The translations under genes and the position numbers were made by a program. This document shows positions 52,605 to 62,172 of a stretch of 64,000 bases of DNA, piece by piece. This DNA is from an uncultured Collinsella sp. (lineage in GTDB: Bacteria > Actinomycetota > Coriobacteriia > Coriobacteriales > Coriobacteriaceae). Where the stretch lies: the NCBI GenBank assembly GCA_902493375.1, contig CABUPH010000010.1:13869-77868 (forward strand), read 5' to 3'. A model generated the notes under the pieces. It saw only the letters and a list, made by a program, of their open reading frames with translations. It made no database searches and was not told the origin of the DNA. The first letter of the stretch is position 1. Each line of letters begins with the position of its first letter.

Positions 52605-55600
52605 ATGTCATCGCTTAAGACGACGCATCGCTGGGCGGTCGCTCAGCAAAACCCCGAGCTCGAAAAGGAGCTTTCGGCTGGTCTGGGCATTCCCGGGCTG
52701 GTGGCGCGCATTATGGTCGCGCACGGCATTGGCTCCATCAAAGAGGGCCAATTGTTTTTGACGCCTTCGCTCGATCGCGACTGGGCCGACCCACTCATTA
52801 TCCCGGGCATGTCGGTCGTTGCCGACCGCGTCGAGCGTGCTATTCGCAACCACGAGCACATTGCGGTCTTTGGCGATTTTGACGTTGACGGCATTACGTC
52901 GACCTGCCTGTTGACCGAGGCGCTGCGCACGTTTGGCGCCGATGTCACGCCGTTTATTCCGCATCGCTTTGATGAGGGCTACGGTCTTTCGCGCGCGGCA
53001 CTCGACCGCGTTAACGAGCTCGCTCGCCCCCAGCTGATCGTGACCGTCGATAACGGCATTGCCGCCAAGGAAGAGGTTTCCTATCTGGAGAGCCTGGGGA
53101 TCGATTTGGTGGTCACGGACCATCACGAGCCCTCCGACCAGGTGCCGCAGGGTGTGCCCCTGACCGACCCCAAGCTCGAAGACGAGGGCCCCTCGCGCGA
53201 GCTTGCCGGTGCTGGTGTGGCGCTCAAGCTGGTGCAAGTCCTGGGTGAGCGCCTGGGCAAGCCGTCGTATTGGCGTTCGCTAATCGAGGTCGCGGCGCTG
53301 GGCACCGTGTCCGACATGATGCCGCTCACGCCCGAGAACCGCGCGCTGGTTGCCGAGGGCATCCAGCAGATGCGCGTGACGGCCCGCCCCGGCTATATCG
53401 CGCTTGCCTCGCTCGCCAAGGCGGACCTTTCGAGCATTACGGCGGATGGCCTGTCATTCTCGCTCATTCCCCGCTTAAACGCTGCCGGTCGCATGGCCGA
53501 TCCCAAGCTGGCGCTCGACCTGCTGCTTGCCCACAATCCCATCGAAGCAAGCGCGCTGGCGGCTGAGCTCGAGGAAATCAACCGCCAGCGCCGTGAGATC
53601 GAGGCGGAGCTCACGCGCGATGCTATGGCAAAGGTCGAGGAGACCTATGACGGCGGACGCGCGATCGTCGTGGGCGGTGAAGGCTGGCACGAGGGTGTCA
53701 AGGGCATCGTGGCAAGCCGTCTGACCAACCGCTATCACGTGCCGGCACTGCTGTTCTCGATCGAGGACGGTATCGCGCGCGGCTCTGGTCGCTCGGTGGG
53801 CAAAGTTAACCTGTTTGACGCTGTCGAGCGCTGTTCCGACCTGCTGATTCGTCGCGGCGGACATGCCGGTGCGGTGGGAGTGACCATCGAGGCATCCAAG
53901 CTCGATGAATTCCGTCGTCGCCTTTCCGCCGTGCTATCGGAGATTCCCGTCGAGGACTTTGAAGACATCGACGAGGTTGCCGCCACGGTCGACCTTTCCG
54001 AGCTGAATATTGAGACCATCGAGCAGATTTCCCGTCTTGAGCCGTTTGGCCAGGGCAACAAGGTGCCGCTGCTGGCCGCCGAGGGCGTGACGATGTGCGA
54101 TCGCGCCGTGGTGGGCAAAACCGGCGAGCACATGCGCTTTGTGGCGACCGATGGCGCCGCGAGTGTGCCGGCCATTATGTTCCGCGTGCCGCAAATCGAT
54201 AAGCTCATCAACTGCGATAGCGCTGTCGACTTGGTGTTCGAGGCCGTTGCCGAGCATTGGCAGGGGCGTGTGAAGCCCAAGCTCATGATCAAGGATGTTC
54301 TGGTCCGCGATACCACGCTGCCCAGCGTCGACGATCCGGCATGCGAGCTTCGTCGTGGCGTGCAGCCGGCGGATTCCGGCCTGCGCCTGGAGTCGCGTAA
54401 GCGCGAGACGCTCGCCCAGCTTTCCTATACCGAGCTCACGCGCTCGCTTATCCATAGCTTTATCGGCTCGAACCAGCCGCACCGCGCGCAGGTCGAGGCG
54501 CTCGATGCCCTGGCCGATCACCAAAGTGTTCTGGCCGTTATGGGAACGGGGCGCGGCAAGTCGCTCATCTTCCATGTGCATGCCGCGCGCGAGGCGGTCC
54601 TTCGCGGGCGTGCGAGCATCTTTGTCTATCCGCTGCGTGCGCTCGTTGCCGACCAGGCCTATCACCTCTCGTCGACGATGGCAGCGCTCGGTATTGGCAT
54701 TGGCGTGCTGACCGGCGAGACCGTGGAGGCCGCACGCGATGACGTGTTCGCCGGTCTAGCTTCGGGTCGCACCGGTATCGTGCTCACGACGCCCGAGTTC
54801 CTGTCTATCCACCGTGACCGTTTCGCGCGTTCGGGCCGCATCGGCTTTGTCGTTATCGATGAGGCGCACCACGTCGGCCTTGCCAAGGGCGGCGACCGTA
54901 GCGCCTATCTTGACATGCCCGATATCCTCAAAGCCCTGGGCGATCCGGTCGTTATGGCTGCGACGGCCACCGCGACGGCTCCGGTCGTGGCCGAGCTTGC
55001 CCGCATGTTGCCGATCACTCGCACGGTGGTCGACGAGACGGTGCGCGAGAACCTGCAGCTCGAGGACGACCGCGACCTTGCGAGCCGCGAGAACCGTTTG
55101 GTGTCGATCGTGGCGACGGGGGAGAAGACCGTCATTTACGTCAATTCGCGCGACCAGTCCGTGGCGCTCGCCAAGACGTTGCGCAAGCGTGTGCCCGATT
55201 GCGCAACCCATATCGCGTTCTATAACGCGGGGCTTGCGCGTTCCGATCGCCGTCGCGTGGAGGAAGCATTCCGAGACGGAAGCCTCAGCTGCATCGTTTC
55301 GACCTCCGCCTTTGGCGAGGGTGTCAACCTGCCCGATATCCGCCATGTCGTGCTCTACCACATGCCGTTTGGCGCCATCGAGTTCAACCAGATGAGCGGA
55401 CGTGCCGGCCGCGATGGCCAGCCCGCCGTGATCCATCTGCTCTATTCGTCGCGCGACGCCCGCATTAACGAGCGCCTGCTCGACTGCTATGCGCCCGAGC
55501 GCGACGAGCTCGTCACGCTCTATCGCGCGCTGCAGACCATGTGGCGCTCCAACCGCGGCAAAACCGGGGACGATTCCTTTAGCGCGAGCGATATCGACAT

Positions 55601-55892
55601 CGCGCAGATGTGCCTTGCCATCGATGCTCGCACACCGGTCGACGAGCGTTCGGTGGAAAGCGGCCTGGGAATCTTCGAAGAGCTTGGTTTCTGTCGAGTT
55701 TCGGGGTTTGACGACACTCGTCGCATCGCGATGGCCGAAAACCCCGGCCGCGTGCAATTGAGCAGGTCAATTCGCTATTTGGAGGGCTTGCGCTCGCGCA
55801 TGGAGTTTTCGGCTTTCCGGAGCTGGGCGCTCGATTCGTGCGCTTCTGATATGCTAGCCAAAGTTAACCGCCCGATCGTACCGCGGGCCTAG
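52605..55892 (+). CDS. recJ: RecJ exonuclease fused to a RecQ-like helicase
   Basis: A 1095-residue fusion. The N-terminal half is RecJ: VFGDFDVDGITSTCLL (DHH-family motif 1, DFDVDG about 91-96), DNG, the DHH triad (172-174), GAGVALKL, the DHHA1 glycine-rich RSGGHAGAVG-like stretch (RRGGHAGAVG) and an OB-type region. The C-terminal half is an SF2 helicase: MGTGRGKSLIF (Walker A), DEAH, TATAT, and GRAGRDG as in RecQ. No RQC or HRDC domain is obvious. ATG 52605 is chosen: the RecJ N-terminus begins there and AGGGGTGGG lies upstream. RecJ and RecQ cooperate in end resection, so fusion is functionally sensible. rel follows 15 bases after the stop. Confidence 0.92.
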   Translation: MSSLKTTHRWAVAQQNPELEKELSAGLGIPGLVARIMVAHGIGSIKEGQLFLTPSLDRDWADPLIIPGMSVVADRVERAIRNHEHIAVFGDFDVDGITSTCLLTEALRTFGADVTPFIPHRFDEGYGLSRAALDRVNELARPQLIVTVDNGIAAKEEVSYLESLGIDLVVTDHHEPSDQVPQGVPLTDPKLEDEGPSRELAGAGVALKLVQVLGERLGKPSYWRSLIEVAALGTVSDMMPLTPENRALVAEGIQQMRVTARPGYIALASLAKADLSSITADGLSFSLIPRLNAAGRMADPKLALDLLLAHNPIEASALAAELEEINRQRREIEAELTRDAMAKVEETYDGGRAIVVGGEGWHEGVKGIVASRLTNRYHVPALLFSIEDGIARGSGRSVGKVNLFDAVERCSDLLIRRGGHAGAVGVTIEASKLDEFRRRLSAVLSEIPVEDFEDIDEVAATVDLSELNIETIEQISRLEPFGQGNKVPLLAAEGVTMCDRAVVGKTGEHMRFVATDGAASVPAIMFRVPQIDKLINCDSAVDLVFEAVAEHWQGRVKPKLMIKDVLVRDTTLPSVDDPACELRRGVQPADSGLRLESRKRETLAQLSYTELTRSLIHSFIGSNQPHRAQVEALDALADHQSVLAVMGTGRGKSLIFHVHAAREAVLRGRASIFVYPLRALVADQAYHLSSTMAALGIGIGVLTGETVEAARDDVFAGLASGRTGIVLTTPEFLSIHRDRFARSGRIGFVVIDEAHHVGLAKGGDRSAYLDMPDILKALGDPVVMAATATATAPVVAELARMLPITRTVVDETVRENLQLEDDRDLASRENRLVSIVATGEKTVIYVNSRDQSVALAKTLRKRVPDCATHIAFYNAGLARSDRRRVEEAFRDGSLSCIVSTSAFGEGVNLPDIRHVVLYHMPFGAIEFNQMSGRAGRDGQPAVIHLLYSSRDARINERLLDCYAPERDELVTLYRALQTMWRSNRGKTGDDSFSASDIDIAQMCLAIDARTPVDERSVESGLGIFEELGFCRVSGFDDTRRIAMAENPGRVQLSRSIRYLEGLRSRMEFSAFRSWALDSCASDMLAKVNRPIVPRA

Positions 55893-55907
55893 GGGAAGGG
55901 GACCTCG

Positions 55908-58268
55908 ATGGACGCCGCAGCCCGTACCGCCCATGATTCCACCCTCCAGCCGTTTTCGGAGATGGAGCACTATAAGCATGCCGATGAGCTGCCGCCCGAG
56001 ATTATGGCGGACAGCTACGACAAACTGGAGCGCCTGTGCCTCAAATATATGAATGAGGACGACTTTTCTAAGGTTGAGCAGGCCTACTGCTTTGCCGCCG
56101 AGAAGCACTGCAACCAAAAGCGCCGCTCGGGCGAGATGTACATTAACCATCCCGTCGAGGTTGCCATCATTTTGGCCGATCTCAAGATGGACTGCGATGT
56201 GGTGTGCGCCGCGCTGCTGCACGATACCGTCGAGGATACTGAGACCTCGCTCGCCGATGTTTCCGGCCTGTTTGGCGATACGGTGGCCGAGCTCGTCGAT
56301 GGCGTGACCAAGCTCACCAACATCGAAGTCGACAGCATGGACGAGAAGCAGGCGCTCACGCTGCGCAAGATGTTCCTCGCCATGTCCAAGGACATTCGCG
56401 TCATCATCGTTAAACTTGCCGACCGCTTGCACAACATGCGTACGCTTGCAGCCCTGCGCGAGGATCGTCGCCTGTTTAAGGCTCGCGAGACCATGGACGT
56501 GTACGCGCCCTTGGCCGACCGCCTGGGCATGAGCTCTATTAAGTGGGAGCTCGAGGACCTGTCCTTCTTCTACCTGGAGCCCGATGCCTACCAGCGCATC
56601 GCGCGCATGGTGGCTGAGTCGCGCGAGGTCCGCGAGCGCTACCTTACCGAGACCATCAAGACGCTTACCGATGAGCTCAACCGCATTGGTCTGGAGGACT
56701 TCCAGATCAACGGCCGTTCCAAGCACTATTGGTCCATCTACCAAAAGATGAAGCGCAAGGGCAAGGAGTTCTCCGAGATTTACGACCTGGTGGCGCTGCG
56801 CGTTATTACCCATTCGGTGCGCGATTGCTACTCCACGCTCGGTGCTGTGCATACGCTGTGGCACCCCATGCCTGGTCGCTTTAAAGACTATATCGCCATG
56901 CCCAAGGTCAATAACTACCAGTCGCTCCACACGACGGTTATCGGCCCCACGGCCCGTCCGCTCGAGATTCAGATTCGAACCTACGAGATGCATGAGCAGG
57001 CCGAGTACGGCATTGCCGCCCACTGGCTGTATAAGAAATCGGGCGGATCGTCTGCTTCTAAGACCAATGATGCTCAACGTTTGGACGACCAGATCAACTG
57101 GCTCAAACATTCGCTCGATTGGGCGGCTTCCGACGAGATCACCGATGCCAAGGAATACCTGCACTCGCTGAAGGTCGATCTGTTCGATCAGGAGATCTTT
57201 GTCTTCACGCCCAAAGGCGAGGTCATGGCGCTTCGTGCCGGCTCCACGCCGCTCGACTTTGCCTATGCCGTTCACACCGAGGTGGGAAACCACTGCGTCG
57301 GCGCCAAAATCAACGGTGCGGTGGCTCCGCTCACACACGAGATCAAGACGGGCGACCGCGTTGAAATCCTGACTAACAAGAGTTCCAAGCCGTCGCGCGA
57401 TTGGCTCAAGATCGTTAAGACACCTTCCGCCAAGTCAAAGATCCGCCGCTATTTTGCCGCTGCGACCAAGGACGACGACGCTGCCGCCGGTCGCGATATG
57501 CTGGCCAAGGACCTGCGTAAGCGTGGCTATGGCATTTCTACGCCGCGTTCGACGCGTGCGCTCAACGCCGTGGCGGAGCAGTTTAACTTCAAGCAGCTCG
57601 AGGACCTGTTTGCCGCCGTCGGCGCCGGCAAGGTTGCCCCGCGCGCTGTGGGCAATAAGGTTGAGCAAATCTTGGACCCCAAGCCCGAGGAACAGCTCAC
57701 CAAGGCCGAGGCTATCGCCGAGGTCGTGAAGCAGCCTGCCCGCGGCTCCAACCGCAAGCCGCAAAAACGCGGCAAGAGCGCCAGTAACGGCATTATCGTT
57801 AAGGGCGAGAGCAACAGCGGCCTGCTGGTCCGTCTGGCTCATTGCTGCAACCCCGTGACGGGCGACGACATCGTCGGCTTCATCACGCGCGGTCGTGGCG
57901 TTTCGGTGCATCGCGCCAACTGCCCTAACGTCAAGGGTCTTATGGAACATCCCGAGCGCATGATCGATGTGGAGTGGGACGGCGCTGCCGACACCCTCTT
58001 CCAGGTCGAGATCGTGGTCGAGTGCCTGGACCGCATGGGCCTGCTCAAGGATGTCACCATTGCCATTGGCGATGCGGGCGGCAATATCCTTTCTGCCGCC
58101 ACGTCGACCAACCGCGAGGGTATTGCAACCCTGCGCTTTATGGTCGAGATCTCGGACGCGAGTGGTCTGGATCCGCTGCTTGCTTCCATCAGCAGTGTCG
58201 ATTCGGTCTACGACGCTCGCCGTCTTATGCCCGGCGAAGGCGGAGCTCAGCTCAAGCGCCGTGTGTAG
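55908..58268 (+). CDS. rel: Bifunctional (p)ppGpp synthetase/hydrolase
   Basis: A 786-residue RelA/SpoT homologue. The hydrolase domain keeps the HD metal pair (H105-D106 in LLHDTVEDT) and H81; the synthetase domain has RFKDYIAMPKVNNYQSLHTTV and EIQIRTYEMHEQAEYGIAAHW. TGS (VFTPKGEVMALRAGSTPLDFAYAVH), a zinc-finger/helical region (LAHCCNPVTGDDIVGFITRGRGVSVHRANCPN) and a C-terminal ACT domain follow. So both activities are likely, as in Gram-positive Rel. GGGGAAGGGG precedes the start. It follows recJ closely and ends before a terminator. Confidence 0.95.
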   Translation: MDAAARTAHDSTLQPFSEMEHYKHADELPPEIMADSYDKLERLCLKYMNEDDFSKVEQAYCFAAEKHCNQKRRSGEMYINHPVEVAIILADLKMDCDVVCAALLHDTVEDTETSLADVSGLFGDTVAELVDGVTKLTNIEVDSMDEKQALTLRKMFLAMSKDIRVIIVKLADRLHNMRTLAALREDRRLFKARETMDVYAPLADRLGMSSIKWELEDLSFFYLEPDAYQRIARMVAESREVRERYLTETIKTLTDELNRIGLEDFQINGRSKHYWSIYQKMKRKGKEFSEIYDLVALRVITHSVRDCYSTLGAVHTLWHPMPGRFKDYIAMPKVNNYQSLHTTVIGPTARPLEIQIRTYEMHEQAEYGIAAHWLYKKSGGSSASKTNDAQRLDDQINWLKHSLDWAASDEITDAKEYLHSLKVDLFDQEIFVFTPKGEVMALRAGSTPLDFAYAVHTEVGNHCVGAKINGAVAPLTHEIKTGDRVEILTNKSSKPSRDWLKIVKTPSAKSKIRRYFAAATKDDDAAAGRDMLAKDLRKRGYGISTPRSTRALNAVAEQFNFKQLEDLFAAVGAGKVAPRAVGNKVEQILDPKPEEQLTKAEAIAEVVKQPARGSNRKPQKRGKSASNGIIVKGESNSGLLVRLAHCCNPVTGDDIVGFITRGRGVSVHRANCPNVKGLMEHPERMIDVEWDGAADTLFQVEIVVECLDRMGLLKDVTIAIGDAGGNILSAATSTNREGIATLRFMVEISDASGLDPLLASISSVDSVYDARRLMPGEGGAQLKRRV

Positions 58269-58302
58269 GTGCGAGAGCCTCTCGGCATCATAGATATTGG
58301 TT

Positions 58303-58339
58303 ACGTTCGAGGCATCGTTTGGTGCCTCGAACGTATTTT
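58303..58339 (+). terminator. rel terminator
   Basis: ACGTTCGAGGCA and TGCCTCGAACGT form a perfect 12-bp stem with an 8-base loop and ATTTTAG tail, 34 bases after the rel stop. Confidence 0.85.
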
Positions 58340-58356
58340 AGAAGGAGGGTATGCGC

Positions 58357-59040
58357 ATGGGCGATATGACTTTGGACCTGACACCCCGAGGCACGGCTTC
58401 GATTGAGGCACTCGTCAACGGCCCGATTCAGACCAACAGTTACGCCGTGATTTCGAATGACGAGTGCTTAATCGTCGATCCGGCGTGGGAGGGCGAGCGT
58501 CTTGTGGAGCATATCCGCACCGCGCATCCCGAGGTGCGCGTACTCGGCTCTGTCTGCACGCACGGTCATGCCGACCATGTTGGCGGGGTCGCCGGGGTTC
58601 GAGCTGTTGTTGGCGACGGCGCACTATATGAGTTGTGCGATAAGGACGTGACGGTACCTCGCGCAAATATCGAGGAGCAGCGCGCCATGTGGGGTATTGA
58701 GACGCCCGATCCGGGTGAGCCGACGCGCTTGCTTGCCGAGGGCGATACAATCGAGGTGGGCGACGTCTGTCTGCAGGTGATCGAGACGCCGGGGCATACG
58801 CCGGGCGGCATCGTCCTGTTCGCCGCGACCGAGCAGGGGAACATCGCCTTTGTGGGCGACACGCTTTTCCCGGGCAGCCACGGTCGTACCGATCTTTCCG
58901 GCGGTGACGAGGCGGCGATTATGTGCTCGCTCTCCAAACTTGCCAAGACGCTTCCGCCCGATACCGTTTGCTTGACGGGCCATGGCGATTCGACCACGAT
59001 GGCGCGCGAACTTATGCAGAATCCGTTTATGCAGATGTAG
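58357..59040 (+). CDS. Metallo-beta-lactamase-fold hydrolase (glyoxalase II-like)
   Basis: A 227-residue MBL-fold hydrolase. Metal ligands lie in THGHADHVGG (HxHxDH), then ETPGHTPGG, FVGDTLFPGSHGRTDL and a final TGHGDSTTMARE. This resembles the YcbL/GloB-like type of glyoxalase-II relatives, which cleave thioesters. ATG 58357 is chosen, with AGGAGGG 8 bases upstream; ATG 58351 is too close. Physiological substrate unknown. In many genomes the gene follows rel, as here. Confidence 0.85.
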   Translation: MGDMTLDLTPRGTASIEALVNGPIQTNSYAVISNDECLIVDPAWEGERLVEHIRTAHPEVRVLGSVCTHGHADHVGGVAGVRAVVGDGALYELCDKDVTVPRANIEEQRAMWGIETPDPGEPTRLLAEGDTIEVGDVCLQVIETPGHTPGGIVLFAATEQGNIAFVGDTLFPGSHGRTDLSGGDEAAIMCSLSKLAKTLPPDTVCLTGHGDSTTMARELMQNPFMQM

Positions 59041-59234
59041 GCTCGAAGCCGTCTTTCGAACCACGAAGACCGCTCAATCGTCAAGCTATTTTCCCCAGTG
59101 GGTCGATTCTGTGGGGCAAACGGTCAAAATTTGTCCAATCGGATGGTATTCGTGAACAAACGAACGTTTATGCTCGGGTATGTCGTGGTAAAATCTCAGG
59201 CGTTATCGGAGCAACCTTACAGGAGGTTTCTTTT

Positions 59235-60101
59235 ATGCTCGTCAACGCAGCAGACATGCTCAAGAAGGCCGAGGCCGGCAAGTACGCTCTCGGTGCCTTC
59301 AACACCAACAACCTCGAGTGGACCCTGGCTATTCTCCAGGCCGCCGAGGAGGCCAAGTCTCCGCTGATCCTTCAGTGCACCGCTGGTGCCGCTAAGTGGA
59401 TGGGCGGTTTCAAGGTCTGCGCCGACATGGTCAAGGCTGCCGTCGAGGCCACGGGCGTTACCGTTCCCGTCGCCCTTCACCTCGATCACGGTTCTTACGA
59501 GGACTGCTTCAAGTGCATCGAGGCCGGCTTTACGTCCATCATGTATGACGGCTCTCACGAGGAGACCTTCCAGCTTAACCTCGACCGCACCAAGGAGCTC
59601 GTTGAGCTTGCCCACTCCAAGGGCATGTCCATCGAGGCCGAGGTCGGCGGTATCGGCGGCACCGAGGACGGCGTGACCTCCAACGGCGAGCTCGCTGATC
59701 CTGCTGAGTGCAAGCAGATTGCTGACCTGGGCGTCGACTTCCTCGCATGCGGTATCGGCAACATCCACGGCGTGTATCCCGCCGACTGGGCTGGCCTTTC
59801 CTTCGAGCGTCTGGGCGAGATCAAGGCCAAGACCGGCGACCTGCCCCTCGTTCTGCACGGTGGCACCGGCATCCCCGAGGATCAGATCAAGAAGGCCATC
59901 TCCCTGGGTATCTCCAAGATCAACGTCAACACCGACCTGCAGCTCGTCTTCGCCAAGGGCGTTCGCGAGTACATCGAGGCTGGCAAGGATCAGCAGGGCA
60001 AGGGCTTCGACCCCCGCAAGCTCCTCAAGCCTGGTCGCGACAACATCGTTGCTCGCACCAAGGAGCTCATGGAGGAGTTTGGCTCCGTCAACAAGGCGTA
60101 A
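59235..60101 (+). CDS. fba: Fructose-bisphosphate aldolase, class II
   Basis: A 288-residue class II aldolase, cleaving fructose 1,6-bisphosphate in glycolysis. Zinc ligands lie in LHLDHG and later IGNIHGVY and LVLHGGTG; TSIMYDGSH, the EAEVGGIGGTEDG loop and KINVNTDLQ match the family. AGGAGG lies 8 bases before the ATG. TAAAAT at 59189-59194 may be the -10 box. It is strongly codon-adapted, as expected of a highly expressed glycolytic gene. A complex hairpin region follows. Confidence 0.94.
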   Translation: MLVNAADMLKKAEAGKYALGAFNTNNLEWTLAILQAAEEAKSPLILQCTAGAAKWMGGFKVCADMVKAAVEATGVTVPVALHLDHGSYEDCFKCIEAGFTSIMYDGSHEETFQLNLDRTKELVELAHSKGMSIEAEVGGIGGTEDGVTSNGELADPAECKQIADLGVDFLACGIGNIHGVYPADWAGLSFERLGEIKAKTGDLPLVLHGGTGIPEDQIKKAISLGISKINVNTDLQLVFAKGVREYIEAGKDQQGKGFDPRKLLKPGRDNIVARTKELMEEFGSVNKA

Positions 60102-60121
60102 GCGTCGCTAAACTTCCCACC

Positions 60122-60346
60122 GGAAGCCCCGTCTCCCTACACTGTTTCCTTTGCGCTCACCTGGCTTCGCCAGAAGTCGCGCCAAGGAAACAGTTCCGGG
60201 GGATGGGGCTTCCTTTGTTTAACGCCGCAGGGTTACAAGTCTGAATTAAGATGACTACTGGCTTTGCCAGAAGTCGCGCAATGGGAAAAGCTTCGGGTGA
60301 ACGGGGCCTCCTTCGTTAACTCGCTACAGGGTTACTGGGCTGAATT
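60122..60346. repeat. Compound hairpin and 88-base direct repeat after fba
   Basis: Arms 60122-60156 and 60179-60213 form a long imperfect inverted repeat (GGAAGCCCC ... CTGTTTCCTT with matching partner), with a small hairpin CTGGC / GCCAG in the loop. The segment 60161-60247 is repeated imperfectly as 60258-60346, both starting with CTGGCTT.GCCAG and AGTCGCGC and ending CAGGGTTAC ... CTGAATT. No gene is seen in the 350 bases between fba and the transglutaminase-like gene. It may include the fba terminator. Confidence 0.65.
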
Positions 60347-60451
60347 CATTTTTTGACTACCGCTCGGCGGTGTTGATGGCTCCCTTGTTGGGGCTTTCTT
60401 TTTTGTCTCGCTACAATGGGCTTCAAGAGTTCTAATGACTTGGAGTTTGGT

Positions 60452-61885
60452 ATGGCTGTTATTAATGTACTGCCTTCGGATGGGAAGGTTATTGACGAGG
60501 GTCCTGTTGGTTGCTCTGTTGATGTTTGCAATGATGACTTCCGTTTTCTAGATGTTGGCTTGCCACCCGAGATTCTGCGTTTAAAGGACGCGGGGTATCT
60601 TTCGCAGGCTATTGAGGCCTGCGACCGTCTACTTGCCCAAAATCCCGATCCCTCGCTCGCTGCCTGCGTCCGTGCCGAGCGGTATCGCATGCTTGAGACG
60701 CCGCTTCATTTTTCGGTGTCGCGCGATCGAGCTATTGCGATGATTCGCGAGGAGTGGCCTGAGTTTACCGAGGAGCAGTTTAACGATCTGATTGACCGTA
60801 AGCGTATTGACTGGCGCTTTATCGACGGCGAGCTGTTCGTTCTCGACAACTTCCTCGATTCGCTTCGCGTATATCCCAAAGAGGTCCCCGGCATGCGTCC
60901 CGATCCTACGGACGGAATTGCACTGCGCAACGAGATGCTCAAGGAGATGGAGTTGCAAAATGGATTGGCTCGCGTCATTACGCTTAAAGCATCTGTGTCT
61001 GTCCCCGGCGCTCTAGAGGGGGAGACCGTTCGCGCTTGGCTTCCCGTTGCCGCCACCTGCCACCAGCAGTCTCGGGTCGAGATTCTCGACATGACGCCGG
61101 AGGGTGCTGTTGCTCCCGCGAACGCTTCGGCGCGTACCGCCTCGTGGTCTTCTTCGAGTGAACGCTCATTCTCGGTGACCTATCGTTATCACATCGATGC
61201 TGCTTATTGTGATGTCTACGGTGGCACACTTCCGGTTCATCCGCGTATGGACGCGCCTCTGCCCGAGGATATTTCCGAGGATCGTCCGCACATTGCATTT
61301 ACGCCGTATCTGCAGCAGCTGACGGCCGGTGTTGTTGACGGACTCGAGGATCCGCTCGATCGCGCCCGTGCTATCTATGATTACCTGACGCAGCATATCG
61401 ACTATCGCTATCAGCCGCCGTACTTGCTTTTGGGATCTATTGCCGATGACTGCGCGCATTCGCTCCGCGGCGATTGCGGCGTTATGGCGCTCGCGTTTAT
61501 CACCATGTGCCGTATCGCGGGCGTGCCTGCCCGTTGGCAGAGCGGCCTGTACGTTGCGCCCGATTCGGTGGGGTCGCACGACTGGGCAGAGTTTTATACG
61601 CCGCAGACCGGTTGGCTCAACGCCGACGTGTCATTTGGATCTTCTGCTCGCAGGATGGGGGAGGAGTGGCGCCGCCGTCACTACTTTGGCAATCTCGACC
61701 CGTGGCGTATGGTGGCCAACAATCGATTCCAGGCAGAGTTTGAGCCCTCTTTCGACGGCATGCGCGAGGACCCTTACGATAACCAGATGGGTGAGGCTTC
61801 GGTCGACGGTCGCGGATGCCGTCAGCGCGAGATGCTCCGCACGGTCGAACTCATCGAAATGCTCGAAGTTCCATTTTCGGACTAA
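60452..61885 (+). CDS. Transglutaminase-like protein
   Basis: A 477-residue cytosolic protein with a transglutaminase-like domain in its C-terminal half. The triad appears as Cys in RGDCGVMALAFITMCRIAGVPAR, His in SHDWAEFY and Asp in WLNADVSFG. The N-terminal 170 residues are helical and unrecognised; an Ig-like segment (about 180-260) precedes the core. ATG 60452 is preferred because GGAG lies 6 bases upstream. Bacterial members are mostly proteases or amidases; no signal peptide is seen, so it acts inside the cell. Confidence 0.8.
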   Translation: MAVINVLPSDGKVIDEGPVGCSVDVCNDDFRFLDVGLPPEILRLKDAGYLSQAIEACDRLLAQNPDPSLAACVRAERYRMLETPLHFSVSRDRAIAMIREEWPEFTEEQFNDLIDRKRIDWRFIDGELFVLDNFLDSLRVYPKEVPGMRPDPTDGIALRNEMLKEMELQNGLARVITLKASVSVPGALEGETVRAWLPVAATCHQQSRVEILDMTPEGAVAPANASARTASWSSSSERSFSVTYRYHIDAAYCDVYGGTLPVHPRMDAPLPEDISEDRPHIAFTPYLQQLTAGVVDGLEDPLDRARAIYDYLTQHIDYRYQPPYLLLGSIADDCAHSLRGDCGVMALAFITMCRIAGVPARWQSGLYVAPDSVGSHDWAEFYTPQTGWLNADVSFGSSARRMGEEWRRRHYFGNLDPWRMVANNRFQAEFEPSFDGMREDPYDNQMGEASVDGRGCRQREMLRTVELIEMLEVPFSD

Positions 61886-61924
61886 TCGGTAGAAAGCTGT
61901 GATAAACTAACTCACGCATTGCGT

Positions 61925-62011
61925 GCCCGAGTGGCGGAATTGGCAGACGCAGTGGACTCAAAATCCACCGTTGGCAACAACGTGCGAGTTCGAGTCTCGC
62001 CTCGGGCACCA
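61925..62011 (+). tRNA. tRNA-Leu (anticodon CAA)
   Basis: 87 nucleotides that fold as a class II tRNA. Acceptor arms are GCCCGAG and CTCGGGC, the anticodon stem GTGGA / TCCAC holds loop CTCAAAA (anticodon CAA), and a long variable arm (GTTGGCAACAACGT) is typical of leucine tRNAs. The T-arm contains GTTCGAGTC. The CCA end is encoded. It reads UUG codons. Confidence 0.95.
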
Positions 62012-62029
62012 TACATGCAAGTGAGCGTT
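61989..62029 (+). repeat. Direct repeat copy 1 (tRNA-Leu 3' end)
   Basis: 41 bases covering the T-arm and 3' end of tRNA-Leu plus 18 bases beyond. An identical copy lies at 62173-62213. Each is followed by a similar GGGG-CCCC terminator. Confidence 0.85.
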
Positions 62030-62032
62030 CAA

Positions 62033-62053
62033 GGGGGTTGCGGCCCCCTTTTT
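62033..62053 (+). terminator. tRNA-Leu terminator
   Basis: GGGGG / CCCCC stem around a 6-base loop, followed by TTTTT. Confidence 0.8.
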
Positions 62054-62172
62054 CGTGCCGAACTCGCGTGAGCGCGCGAAGCGTTAAGCAAACAGGCCTG
62101 TGGCCTGTTTGTAGCGGAGCGTGGCGAGGGCGCCACGCGCCCGAAGCCCGGGGCTTCGTGAAGCGAAGGCCC

